Positions 11,057 through 22,876 of a stretch of 64,000 nucleotides of DNA are shown one piece after another. Both the position numbers and the translations under genes were made by a program. The DNA comes from Breviolum minutum Mf 1.05b.01 (lineage: Eukaryota > Sar > Dinophyceae > Suessiales > Symbiodiniaceae). The notes below the pieces were generated by a model that made no database searches, was not told where the DNA came from, and saw only the letters and a program-made list of their open reading frames with translations. The stretch lies in assembly GCA_000507305.1 (NCBI GenBank), contig DF239645.1, forward strand, positions 124,001-188,000, written 5' to 3'. The number at the start of each line of letters is the position of its first letter. The first letter of the stretch is position 1.

Positions 11057-14000
11057 ATGGGAAAAGATCGACGACGATCTCGAAGCCGCAGCCGTCGAAG
11101 GTGCCGAAAAAAGTATGGATGAAGTAAAGATTTAGTGAAGATGGTTGACAAGTGAGTTGAATCTCAAAGACATGTATATCTGGAGAGATTGCTACATATT
11201 CTGTATAGGTAAAGGTCTTTGTCGGTCTTTGAGGAATTTCCTATTGTCTCCTGTGGAATATCTGTGTTGAGATGGAATAGCCTGTGTATATAGACGTTTT
11301 GTTCTTCTTGGATTGATGACAGGCAACTTAGATTGCATCCTCAATCCCTCACTGTTCGACGACAGTTTAATTTGCTGCGACAAGTGTTGCAGGAACGACG
11401 AGGAGAGCGAGGACCACGGACATCTTTCTATTTTGATGTATTTTATTGTTTTGAAAGTTGTCAAGTGATGTCAAGTGCATTTGGGTGTGTTGCTAACAGA
11501 TTGAAGATTGGTCTTGCAAAATGATATAATGAAGTACATGCTGGCACGAATGTTGGATTCATTGAAGTCGCTATAGTAAGCCTGTTGCGGGTGAGGATTT
11601 CCCAATTGATGTTTGCATTTCAAAAGGACGCTTCCAATACCAACTTGATACACACGATTCTTGTGGTGTTTTTGAAGTTGCACTGGCCCTGTAAAAAAGC
11701 AAAGGTTGAAAGATGTGGATCTCAGCTTCACTAAGGAAAGCCGCAAGAACTCCTATATAAAATGCTCAAAAAACTTCCCCTTTTTTTCCATCAACTTCAC
11801 CTGTAGGAAGATCTCTCTCCAGAAGCTCGAATTGAACTGTTGGAGGTGAGATGAAAAATGCTTAGGGGAGGACCTTCAAAATTGGCGGAAGTATGGAATA
11901 TGAGTTTTTTGCCCTGAAACTGGATCCATCAAATTTAGATGCGTCCAACGAACAAAAGTTGGTTGCTCACATCTTGCCCTCACATATCCTTACTTTTGAT
12001 TTCGTCGTGTTTCTTTAGAACTTTAGATGTTGCTCATTCCTTTCCTGGGCCAGTGACTATGTCTCAGTCCTTCAAGACTTGTCCAGCAGTAGCAGATGCA
12101 TCCCTGCCAAATGACCTGGCAGGTTGAGAATGAGACATTGAAAGATTGGAACTCAGATTGTCTTCACCTTTTTTGAATTTCATATCAGGATTCACAGGTT
12201 CAAAATCCAAAAGCAGAGTTTTGAATCGGAATTGATGAACGCCCTTGAGTGATCAGGTGGTTGTGCTATATACTGTAGATTCCTAGAGGTGCATCCAATA
12301 AGAGAGAAGATGTTCTTTTTTTTTTCCGCATCATTTAACATCAAGAGTTTGACAAGTGCCCTGTTTAAAATGTGAGCTTGTCAAACTTTATCCTTGAATC
12401 TTGACGAAAGTAGGATATGAGTTGAGATAACTTGTGTTTCCTAAGATTCACCCACTCTTCATGTCCAATCAGAGGACTAAGGACAAGGCCTTTCAGATAT
12501 TTGTGTACAAGTTACTCATTCATATATAAGATTTGCAGCAACAACTAGTTTGGTATGTTGGAATGTCATATTTCTATATGTTTCTTATGTTCCAAAGACA
12601 AGTTGAATCACATCCTCAAGTGCTGAGATGTCCTGCGCTTACATTTCGATTCACTAAAATTTTGCTCCAAACATTCCATCAGCTCAGGCAGAAAACCGGG
12701 AGTTGCGAAAGAAGTTGGTCGAAACTCTTCGGAAAGGAGGCACATGGAAGATGGCATCATGACGATTTTCTCAACTGTTTACATGTTGAAAGATTTGAAA
12801 GTAGCAATTTTGATCAATTTTGGTGGCATACGTTAGCCATTGGTCGTTACTCCATACTCCAATGTAGGCAATCACGCCGACCGTGGCCGGCGACAAGAAC
12901 CAGAGGAAAAGGCACGTTTTTTTTACTGTTTCCGGTGCAAAGCGTTGAAATCGTTGTAAAAATCGGTCCTTGCCGGCAAGTGAGGTGAATTTTGATGACA
13001 GGTTTTTTGATGTACCTTGTATGTTTATCCTCAAACGATCTCAAACGTGTATAAAGATATAAGTTGTTACTTTGCATCGGATTGATGTTTGTCATGTAAC
13101 CAGCGGACTTTGAAAGTGACCTCTCATGATGACCTGCCAACTTACTAGCTCCATAGTTTCTCGTGTTTTGTTTTTCAATTTGTGTAATTCCATGATTCTC
13201 CAAAGTGCACCTTCCTCGAAAGACCCTTGGAGAATCTGCTTCCAAGACATCTCGGAAGTCGGGTTGTTGGTCCCGAGTTTCAGGGATATCCGATAGTCAG
13301 ATACCCCCAAGTAATAGAATGATGATCTAGAATCATCCATTCCATTGAGAGATACCAAGCTTCCAAAGCAACAATGCAATCCAGCATCGGTCGAAAGTGA
13401 GTTGAGTCCAGACTGATGTAAGCATGGACAGACAACATAAAGACACCGCGAATTTCGCGAACGAAATGATTGTCTAGGTCAATATATGAGAAACCTGTGC
13501 TATATACTGTGTAGATTCAGTTTGGTATACTATAATTTCACATAATTTTGTTCTCATGAATGGTTGCTTCACAGATGACAAAACCGACATCTTGTGACCC
13601 CCATTTGAGTTGGCAGGTCGACTCCCGACGTAGGCGAGAGGAACCCAAATCTAGGGATGAGGAGCCAGCGAGAGATCAGGGCAACGAAAAATGGGCGAGA
13701 AAGATAGGTTGTTCCTCAGAATGTTGCAGTGAACATGTAAAATTAGAGGCTAAAATGCATTTAATCATAGACATATATGATAGATAGATATAGATAGACA
13801 ATAGATAGATGCCGTTTGGCATTTGGTGCATGAACAAATATAACAGGTGGATGATGATATAATGCTTCTGCCATCTAATGGACTGATCATATTTGGACAT
13901 CTGCCTGACCCATCAAAGCATCAGGAGCCTAGCCATGGCGCATCGGACACCAATGCAGTGTTGTTAACCAACGCCCAGATGGAAGCCTATAACGAGGCAG

Positions 14001-17000
14001 AAATTGGTGCATTTGTTGGGCCAAACTTGTTTCGTGGTGCTTACAATGCGCAGGCCTCAACATGTTTTCGCATGTCGATTGGTGAAGTTTTGTCATTGCA
14101 GATTTTTAGACATGATCCATCTGATCTTTAACTTTAGATGCAATGGGAAAGGTGAATTTGAGATCTTACCTCTTTTTTCGGTGCATCTTTTGGTTTCTAC
14201 CTTGGCCAAATCAAAGCTCAAAACTATGAAAGAGGCAAAAAAACCCTCAGTCTTTGGACTTTCAGAGCTGTAACAGGCCTTCCCATTCATGCTGAGGTAT
14301 GTAGATGATGTATATTCCACATAGAACGATAACACACAGGTCTTCCATTCCGTTACCTCAACTGTGCGGTTCATTTTTCTTGTCGTTGGTCGTTGGCCAG
14401 CCTATTCCCAACAACATCCCTGCAGAGAAGCGTATGGCTTTAGTGTGAGAAGCTTATGGATATGCCGGGAAGGTACTTGAATGTCCAGTCAGGAATTGGT
14501 ATTTGCCAAATGGCTCGTTTGAAGACGCTGAACAAATCTCAACAACATCCTGTTGACAATGTTTTTTCTGTATGTACAATAATTCTGTTTCTAAGGAAAT
14601 GATAAAATGCCATGACCAAGAGAGGTAGAACACAAGAGAACACTGACATGTGCTGCTTTCAGTGTTGTTTCAGTCGAAGCTAGTCCGAACCCACAAAGTC
14701 ACAGAATCGATGTGACCGAGAAATGTTTTGTGGGGAACGAAGGAGAACAAAGATATCGACCCATGGTTTTTCACAATACCGACCCATTTTTCCTGATATG
14801 TTTTGGATACATTTGTTTTTCATCACTCCTACCGTGAAACAAATGATACCATGACCTTCTTGATGGGTCTTCTAGGTAAGTGTTGTTTTCCAAGTGCCCC
14901 GATTTGTCGAGGACGGAGAAGCTGGAACGTTTCATGGTCAACTTTGATGAAAAGGCAACCGTTTTTGAATCAAGCTCAAGAGATACACGGTTGGTTGAGG
15001 GAGAAATGGGTTTGAGTTTTTGTTGGGCATTCATCTCCAGTGATGCTGGTTGTGTTGCTTCGAATCCATGAACAGGTTATTTGCCAGATGTGTGTGAGTT
15101 TAAAGTTAAGAGCGTGCACTTGGGACTGGAACATGTTCAAAGCAATTTGATAGAGAGAGGGAGAGGGACAGAGCATCACAAATCAAAAAAACATGCAAAC
15201 GTGAGATGGTTAGTCAAAGAAATGTCAAAAACATACCACCAGGCACCCAATTCAGATCAGCGCATCCATCCATGTCCTGGGCATCGAAAATCTTGGCTGT
15301 TTTGCTAGGTCCAAATCTTGGATCTCAAGTCAGGACAAGCAGTGATTAAGGACTGATGAGCTGAGATGGTGGTGTTGGTGAGGCCTAGAATCCCTTGAAA
15401 GATTCGTTGACATTGCTACAATAGCTGAGCTGCTACAAATGCATAATCTAGTTTCCAAAATCCCCAAAAATTACACACCCATTGCAGAGTTTGTGGATGT
15501 TTGTGGTCAATTTCAGGGGTGTATTTTTTGTGGCATTCGGGGAGATTTTCGTCCTGGGAAAAATCCACCTCTTGCAGCTTGACTCCCGAAAGCTGCGAAG
15601 TTTGTTGCGATGTCACGGTCATTCCTGTAGAGACAACTGTTTTTTTACGGTAGTTGCTACAATTCCTTTTTTTGGTATCTTGTGTTTGTCTCATTTTCAG
15701 CAGAATGCAAGACTCCCACCCGAGGATCGCAATACTTTCATCAAGCGTTACACCTGCGTCTTCCGAGAGTATGGGAAACACAGCGGCGACATGGAGCCAC
15801 GTGACACTCCAACGTGGTCCCTGCAAAGGGACCAAATGAGTTGGACACTAAAGTGCTTGGTGTATCTTTGGAAATGTTTGGCATATCTAAACGAAGGGCT
15901 GTCCGCAATATGTAATATATGTATCCGTATCTATCCAGTAAGTATCCGCATTGTCCAGGAACGATATAATATACATGCGTACTGTGGGCATTTGCTTTGG
16001 GGAACCTTATGATCACTACCCACTCGCTATTCCAGATCAGAGTCAGGCCTTTCTGAGACAAGACATGTTGCCCTCCTCAAAACCCCTTGACAGCTGGTTT
16101 GTACCATGAGTTTCTTTTAGAGATGTGATGGTTTCTTGGAAGGGACAAGACATTAAATTTCAGGAAGTGTGGGTTTGGAGTGTTATCAGTAACGGTGTGT
16201 TCATTTCATTTCATCCCATTTGCTGGAAATGTTACATCACTGGGGGTGATTTATAGTAACCTATGATACTTTAAGGTAGGAGAATCTCTCCAAAATGCAT
16301 TCAATATCTGAACTACCCTTAGTGAATATTGAATCAGATAATTCCACGAGACCACTCAACTTCATTCTGTGCCTTTTCTTGTAATCATGTTGTAAACATA
16401 TTTGTCAATATGCACTGAGGTCAGGGAGAAAAATGTTACATCAATTGTTTGTTCTCCCGGAGTTGTGTCCACTTATTGCCAAGGGCTCGGTTTTTACCGG
16501 ATGATACTGTTGATGGTTCAGAAATCTGAAGGCCAACCACCTTTTTTGGATGTAAAAACTCTGTAAATCATGGGTGAGTTGATCCCGGATTTCTGGTTGC
16601 CATCAACCGTACGTATAGGATGAACCACCGACGTTTTATTGGTGGTTTTTGAGGTCAGGATCTAAACTTCAAGGGTGTGAAGCTCAGGGGAAAAACCCAC
16701 AGGAGGTTTGTTGGAAAAGAAGAAACAGGATGTTGGAACACATTCGATGTTTGTTGGGAAGAAACATGTAGATGTTAGAAACATTTAGAAACTTGACAGG
16801 GACTTGTTGGATTGCTCTGTTTTTTTATGTTTCAGTGTTTTTTGTTTGTTTGGGTATTCTAAATGTTGGTGTTGTAGCATTGTAGGCAGTCATGACAAGG
16901 GTTTTTGATTCATCGATGTTGTGGATATTTGTGCGTAAGAAATCTCTGGACGAATTTCATCAAGAAATTGGCCAATCACACCTCAGTCTGGTGGTTTTGG

Positions 17001-20000
17001 GCTTGGGAAATCCTCAGCCACACATTCCAGGGTGACAAAGTGAGGATGAATTATTAAAGTTTTGGGGTTGGATATCCAAAAAAACCTAGGTCCTGTTCAG
17101 TGAAAACATGATAAACCGGGCAATCATGTTATAGATATTTGTTTGGTCAACGGTGTTTGTGTTGATGATGCTGCAATACTGTTTGTTGTCATGCCCATGA
17201 TTCTATTCGGGTAGATTGGATCAATATTATCCTGTAGATGTCACCCCTATGGTTCTCAACGGTTTGCATTTGACGAAATCTCTTGTTCTTTGTTGAGGGT
17301 AGTTTCCCAGCTGGATATGTGGAAGATTCCTTTGAGATCCGTTGAGCAAAAAACATGGTGAGGAGATTACGATGTGTTTACCACGATGTCATGTCTTGTT
17401 CCAGCAGTTTCAGATCTAGGGGAATTGATGTTTGGGGGCTCAAGGAGAGACCACAGTGCTACAGGATTTCCCACAGATTCTAATGGAATTGCCACGCATT
17501 TTTTCAGAGATTTGAAACTGTACACAGTAGGCTGAAGTGCAAGAAGTAGAAAGTGTGAGTATGTGATTCAACAGAAAAAAACAATTTGGGGGTCTCAATG
17601 AGAAAGGGTAGTGATAGGAAATGATAGTATGGAGCCACTTGACAGCAGGTCTTGCTTGAAACGCTTCTACTTCGACGCGAAAGGCGCAGAAGAGCGGTTT
17701 TCCATGGTTTTCCTGATTCAGAGTCGGTGCGCAAGGAGGTCTTGGTTTTGGAAAATCACTTACTTGTTGGTCAAGTTCTAGGAATATTGGCATGAGAATG
17801 TTAAAGGTGATTGGGTTTTCTGGCTGGATATGCTGTTGCAAATATGCATGGTTTGCATGGTGAATGAGGAACAGGTGGAATGTGGGAGGGATTTGTTGGT
17901 TCATTGGAGGCCCATGGTGGGATGACGATGACAAGGATGACCAAAAAAAACTACAGTTGCCTTTACTTACTATTCCATCCTCCAGGGTCTCATGGTGTCA
18001 ACTATCGAATTTTCAGCTGCAAAATGATACCCTGTAGGCTATGAAGGTCCATGACTTTGGGTTTGCCCTGCAGTCATATTTAGAGTCGGTAGATAGCCTT
18101 GACACTTAGCCCGAAAGATAGTGGAAGGCTGTTTGACATGCCTCGAAAACATCCTTGTTGAAATGATCAATATATGTGATGACAACAACGGAAAATCACC
18201 ATTCAGGCCCACTCATACTACCTGGATGGCTTTGTGGTGAAATTGTCAGTGGGGGAAGTGGGTAAACATTTCCAAAGTTTTGTTCAGATTTGGAGAGTTC
18301 GGCTTTTTGGGACAGAAGCCACACCATATGATACTCGTATCGCACTACGTTTAGATGTATAGGAATACCATAATGATACATAACGTAGTGAATCATCGGG
18401 TAGCACCAGAATTTGCCATCAATTTCATTCTTGTACTTCTATCCCTAAATTTTTGCAAACCAAAAAAAAAGCGTCGGATCCGCTTGAAAAGCCAGGCCCC
18501 ACATATTGCCTGGACTATGAGATGCATGAAAGCTTGGTGACGGCCACGGCTGGTACGCCACCCGTGTGAACCTCAGCGAGTTGGTCAAATTGGTGTAGAA
18601 GTTTGCCGTTTGATTGATGCCCATGGCACCTTTTTGCAGCTGAAATATGGTAAAAATTGTTGATTTTGCCAGGTGCGCTTACACTCAAATCATGCAAGTA
18701 TGAAGATGTTGGTTTGGATTGTAGATGTTTCTTTGCCAACTGTCTACAGATGTGCATATACTTCACTGTTGAAGAAGCGATGAATGCTGAGAGTATATTT
18801 CTGGTTTGACCAACTTGCCCGGTAGACGTTCATTCCCCAAAACCAATCTATGGCCCAGGATGGCAAGTTGGGAGTTCGCGATCCCCGCACAGAGCATTTG
18901 ATTGTGAAGCGCTGAGATGGGCCTGAGATGGTCAAATGCTTTGGGGATTGTAAATTCAAAGATAATTTGGGTGTTGTTATTAAATGCGTGACTTGTTTCG
19001 CCCCTGTTTGAGATTTTCTTGAAATGAAGCATGCCCCGCAAAGTGTCAACACGTTTGATGGTGAGTATGAAGGTTTCACCATCCATGTTGGGGTACTGGA
19101 ATTTCTGAAAACTATCTGAGTTTGGAAGAAAATCCAATCTCACTTCTGTTTTTGTTGGTATGTATAATGTGCATGTGGAAACTACAAGTGGGCCAGATAT
19201 GTGTGCTTCCTTCAGCAGATTTTACTCCTTCAACCTATCCACCTTTTCCAAAGATACCCGGCTGCTGAAGCTTCATGGAAGCTTCACAAACAGGTGCTCT
19301 ATGAAGAGAAAGGTGGTAAACTCACCAGGATGTGGATCAAGTTTGATCCCTGGATGAAAGGAGGAAGACGGAGATTTGTGAAGTTGATGAAATCATTGGG
19401 TTTTGATAGATTTAAAAATAAAAATAAGAATCATAGTATGAAAGGAGGTCAGTTTTAAGTCATACTTGTCAGGTGAAACATGTTTATGGCAATGTTAAAG
19501 CTAAACCCGAAGCCAAACATAATAGATACGATACAACAGATTACACAGATTGAGCTTCTCAACATGCCCAGAGTTGGCAAAAACTTGATTTTTTGCGGTG
19601 CCATAGGGCATCAATCTTTGGTAGTTTCAACTGCCAGTGGGTCACTAGACTGGTATTCAGATAATTTCAGCCACCATTCCGAGGCAAGATACCGACAAGC
19701 TTGGGAGTGACCCATATGCCGGGGAGGTGGGATCCGGAGCAAACAACCTTGTCGTTCAGTGTCAGTTGACGTGCATTCATGAGATTCATCTAGTCAAATG
19801 ATCATGTGAGGAAAAACAAATGGGTGGCTGTTGGGAATTTTTCCTGATGTGATGTTTTCCAGGTTGGTGAAATATCATAAACAAATATAAATAGATGAGT
19901 TTGGTCAGATCCATACGAAAATCTTTTTATTTTGGGTTGTTTGGTTGTCAACTCATTTTTTTCGTTGAAAATGGGACCTTTACCTGGATGGATTTTAGCA

Positions 20001-20729
20001 CCTTCAGATGTTTCAGGACCATTGCAATGACAGCATGCCTTGATCTATCCCACACAGTAGGTTAAGCGGGTCATCATGTAGCGATTGGAGTACAGTAAAA
20101 GCCCACTTTTCGCCTGGATGATCAGCAGGATATTTTGGCTGCAAGCGATGCCTACAAGCAGTTTGAGGCGCCACAGTGAACCCTGGATCACCTAGTTTCA
20201 CCGTTGGCAGCTGCCACCCGAATTGACGTGAATGTTACAAATGTTACACAATGCTGACTCTCAAAGGAATTGAACGGCCATCATCACAATGACCCATTTA
20301 TTGTCTTATGTTAATCAGATCTTTGTTATTTGTGTGTGTGTTTCTCATTTGTTTCTCAATAATATTCAATATTAAGCAAAAGAGTCAACGAGTTTTCTAT
20401 TAAGAACGCTGAAATCAACCTTTTCTAGCATCACCTATTTGGTGGCTGTGTTTCCTTTGGCTTCATGTCCCAAATCCAGCAACAGCCATGCAATGGCCAA
20501 GAGCAGTAAAAGTGATGCTAAGATGCGCCTTAATCTGCGCCTTAAGGATTTCTTGTTTCGCCCAGAATTATGGACCCTTCCATGTCACTTGCGACCGAAG
20601 TTTATGTATGAATGACCAGCCAATCAATGACCCAATGACTCGGTACCTTCTATCATGTGACATCCCAACCTGACAGGACAAGATAAAGGACTTGAAGAAT
20701 GGCAACCTGGGAGAGTGCCTCGGGAGCAG
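11057..20729 (+). CDS. RS-leader, coiled-coil, RRM-like protein, multi-exon
   Basis: The proposed start at 11,057 encodes MGKDRRRSRSRSRRRCRKK and ends at a GTATGG donor near 11,112. Later plus-strand exons are: about 12,688-12,750 (AENRELRKKLVETLRKG, coiled coil), 13,617-13,703 (DSRRRREEPKSRDEEPARDQ), 15,701-15,768 (ARLPPEDRNTFIKRYTCVFR), 17,649-17,760 (RRAVFHGFPDSESVRKEV), 19,216-19,404 (YPAAEASWKLHKQ, then WIKFDPWMKGGRRRFVKLMK), 20,129-20,175 (DILAASDAYKQFEAPQ), 20,480-20,605 (KMRLNLRLKDFLFRPELW) and 20,677-20,729 (DKIKDLKNGNLGECLGS). Most start after pyrimidine-AG. The FHGFP strand followed by a later A-x-x-A..W segment suggests an RRM-like fold; with the RS leader this would make a nuclear RNA-binding protein. 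Joining the exons into one gene is inference, and internal exons are certainly missing. Confidence 0.4.
13781..13811. repeat. GATA microsatellite
   Basis: Short run of GATA/TAGATA units inside an intron of the RS-leader gene. Confidence 0.8.
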
Positions 20730-21249
20730 ATGATGAACCCATGTATTTCACCGGTTTTTTTGGGAGAATCTTTTGACGGACCCGATGCTGGTGTTGTTGA
20801 TAGAGAGCTACAATAGCATCACTGTGGTATCAATGTATTTTTCAGTTGTAAATGGTATTATTAATTTCTTGATGATTGGAATGACCTCAAAATATTTCTT
20901 AGATAATGATATTATAATCCCCACCGGAAGAAAAATGAAGAATCTCCTGACCAGAACCAACCTTGATTTTCCTTATCTACCAAAAGAGTAAATATCTTCT
21001 GCCAAAATACCAGGCGGATCTTCCACAACTACCACGACATTCCCAATATTGGATAAATCAAGATCTTAATCTTAAAAAAGATATTTTAAAGATAGATAAC
21101 GTAATAACTCTGTTGATAAATCTAAGATAAAATTGAATATTAATTCTGATATGTATTAATATATCTGATCAATTTGAAAAATATCTCTCTAATTACGGCA
21201 ACACTACCCCCAGCACGCGCAGCACGAAATCTCTGCGCCCAATCCGCAA

Positions 21250-21400
21250 AATGTCCGGAAATTTATGACCAAAAACGGGCAACAACGTATGTATTCGTCG
21301 AAAAGGTGCCGCATTTACGTTTCTTCCTCCGGAATCTCCGTCCACGAAATTTCCGGAGATTTAGGACCAAAAAATTTTACGGTCCCCAAAATTTTGGACA
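21250..21400. repeat. Duplicated CCGGA-ATTTA-GACCAAAAA motif
   Basis: TCCGGAAATTTATGACCAAA at about 21,256 recurs as TCCGGAGATTTAGGACCAAA at about 21,352, and is followed by further mirrored GGACC/GGTCC strings. It lies just upstream of the tRNA-like segment and may be part of the same repeat. Confidence 0.5.
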
Positions 21401-21545
21401 AAAAAAAGGCCTTGATTTTCTTTGGCTTTCACTTCCCCTGAATTTCCTTGTAGCGGGCCTTTACGGGCGACAGTTTGGAGGGACAAATGGCTGGTGCTTG
21501 TTTTTGGTCCCGACCAAAATCTTGCAAGGCCGGCCCAAAAAAATT

Positions 21546-21606
21546 TGCCGCAGGGTTAGGAGGTTATTAGCTTTGGAAGCGATTGGTTCTGGGCTCGATT
21601 CCCGCA
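21546..21606 (+). mobile_element. tRNA-like SINE head (A and B boxes)
   Basis: TGCCGCAGGGTTAG (21,546-21,559) resembles a Pol III A box. GGCTCGATTCC (21,592-21,602) differs from the B-box consensus GGTTCGANTCC at one fixed position. The A-to-B spacing of 46 bp is that of a tRNA. The T-arm can nearly pair (CTGGG/CCCGC), but there is no acceptor stem, so it is not a functional tRNA gene. A GGCT-rich tail follows directly. A tRNA-derived SINE or its relic is the best explanation. Confidence 0.5.
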
Positions 21607-21775
21607 CGTAGCTGGCTAGCTATGTGGCTGGCTGGCTGGTTGGCTGGCTTATGTGGCTGGCTGACTATGTGTGTGGCTGGTGTTGACTGGCCAGCTATGC
21701 CGTTGACTGGCTAGGCTGGCTAGACGTGGCTGGTAGCGAGCCTGGCTGGCTATGTGGCTGGCTGGGGGGGGGGCA
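21607..21775. repeat. TGGC-rich degenerate tandem repeat
   Basis: Repeated GGCTGGCT / TATGTGGCTGGCTGG units with irregular interruptions, immediately after the tRNA-like segment. It could be the tail of that element or an independent microsatellite. Confidence 0.8.
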
Positions 21776-22324
21776 GCGATGCGGGTGGTTGATTATGTGG
21801 CTGATTATATTATTTTCTGGTCGTTTAGTTGCTTATATGGTTATATGGTGGCTGATTGCATAATTAATTAAATTGGTTGGTTATAGAATTGCTGGCAATT
21901 CCGCTGACAGACAATATGGCTGGCTGACTTTGTGATTGGCATCTTTATAGGCTAGTTTTGTGGCTGACTGATACTTTATAATTGATTGTTTATTTTGATT
22001 GACTAATTCTATTATTGAATATATATATATATTTAATTAAATATGTAATTGGTTAATTATATAATTGGTTTATTATATAATTGGATAATTATATGATTGG
22101 CCAATTATATGGATGATTTATTATGATTTGATTATATATTTGATTGGAATATTTGGGATGGTTGATTAATTGGTAATGGATTTGTAAAAATATAATTAAT
22201 GAAAATATGTTTGATTAAATATATGTTTTTTGGATATATTATTATTAATTGGAAATAAATTGGTTGATTGGATATATTATTTATTATATGGTTGGTTTGT
22301 TCGATAGATTAATTATATATATCT

Positions 22325-22396
22325 ATGTATTTTTGATATTTTTTTGGGTATTAAAAATANATGTATTTTGATATTTTTTTGGGTATTAAAATATTT
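22325..22396. repeat. Direct repeat around a single N
   Basis: A string of about 35 bp (ATGTATTTTTGATATTTTTT and following bases) stands on both sides of a single N at 22,360. This pattern usually marks an unresolved join of two overlapping assembly pieces, not a biological duplication. Confidence 0.6.
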
Positions 22397-22568
22397 TATA
22401 AATATTATATATATTATATATATTTGATTATTTAAAAAATAAAATTGATTGGAAATAATGAATTATTTTTATTATTTAAATAATCTTATTTTGATTTAAT
22501 TTTATTAAAATTATTGGTGGAAATAATAAATTATTTTTATTATTTAAATAATATTAAAAAATATAATA

Positions 22569-22573
22569 TATAT
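22569..22573. repeat. Target-site duplication, left
   Basis: TATAT immediately before the left LTR, identical to 31,074-31,078 after the right LTR. A 5-bp duplication is normal for Copia integrases. The AT-rich context lowers its individual significance. Confidence 0.75.
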
Positions 22574-22864
22574 TGTGAAAGTGACTTTACACCAGTGCCA
22601 AAATGATTGAAGAGGATATTGAAAATTGATGGAGATGTTTATCCAGTGAAAAAGTGGTCCTACCACCAGATTGAAGGATCCCCGATCCGCACTCTCCTTT
22701 TGCCCTGCAAGTAGCGAAAGCTCAAGATCCTATGACGTCCTACGTCAAGAACCCACCCACCAGCACTTGGACAATCAAAGGGCCAAGCGGTGAGCAAACG
22801 TGACATGGATCACATCGAAGAGAATGGATATCACATCAAACGGAATGGATGTATGGATTTCATA
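22574..22864 (-). repeat. 3' LTR of the Copia element
   Basis: This is the left copy on the plus strand, 291 bp, starting TGTGAAAGTGAC and ending TTTCATA where the other copy has TTTCACA. It carries an imperfect palindrome TGACGTCCTACGTCA at 22,733-22,747 that resembles a cyclic-AMP response element. Confidence 0.93.
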
Positions 22865-22876
22865 CTCCCCAAATTT
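22865..22876 (-). other. Polypurine tract
   Basis: On the minus strand the bases just before the 3' LTR read TTTGGGGAG, a purine run in the expected position for plus-strand priming of reverse transcription. Confidence 0.7.

Larger units (their letters stand above)
20993..22573. other. AT-rich block, left part
   Basis: Base composition drops sharply from about 21,050, apart from an island at 21,180-21,780, and long A/T strings with many stops dominate. No gene is supported. The retrotransposon is inserted at its right end. The same composition resumes at 31,079-33,060, so this was one continuous AT-rich block before insertion. Confidence 0.8.

Noticed and set aside
12266-13520. Repeated TGTGCTATATACTGT..AGATTC string at 12.27 and 13.50 kb
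   Set aside because: Only about 22 bp is shared, with unrelated flanks; too little to define a repeat.
15470-15525. Inverted ACACACCC ... GGGGTGTA strings resembling MITE ends
   Set aside because: The arms match poorly beyond eight bases and the core motif of the 107-bp family is absent.
21592-21602. A functional tRNA gene at the B box
   Set aside because: There is no acceptor stem, no anticodon arm of the right shape and only a partly paired T arm; a SINE-type relic fits better.
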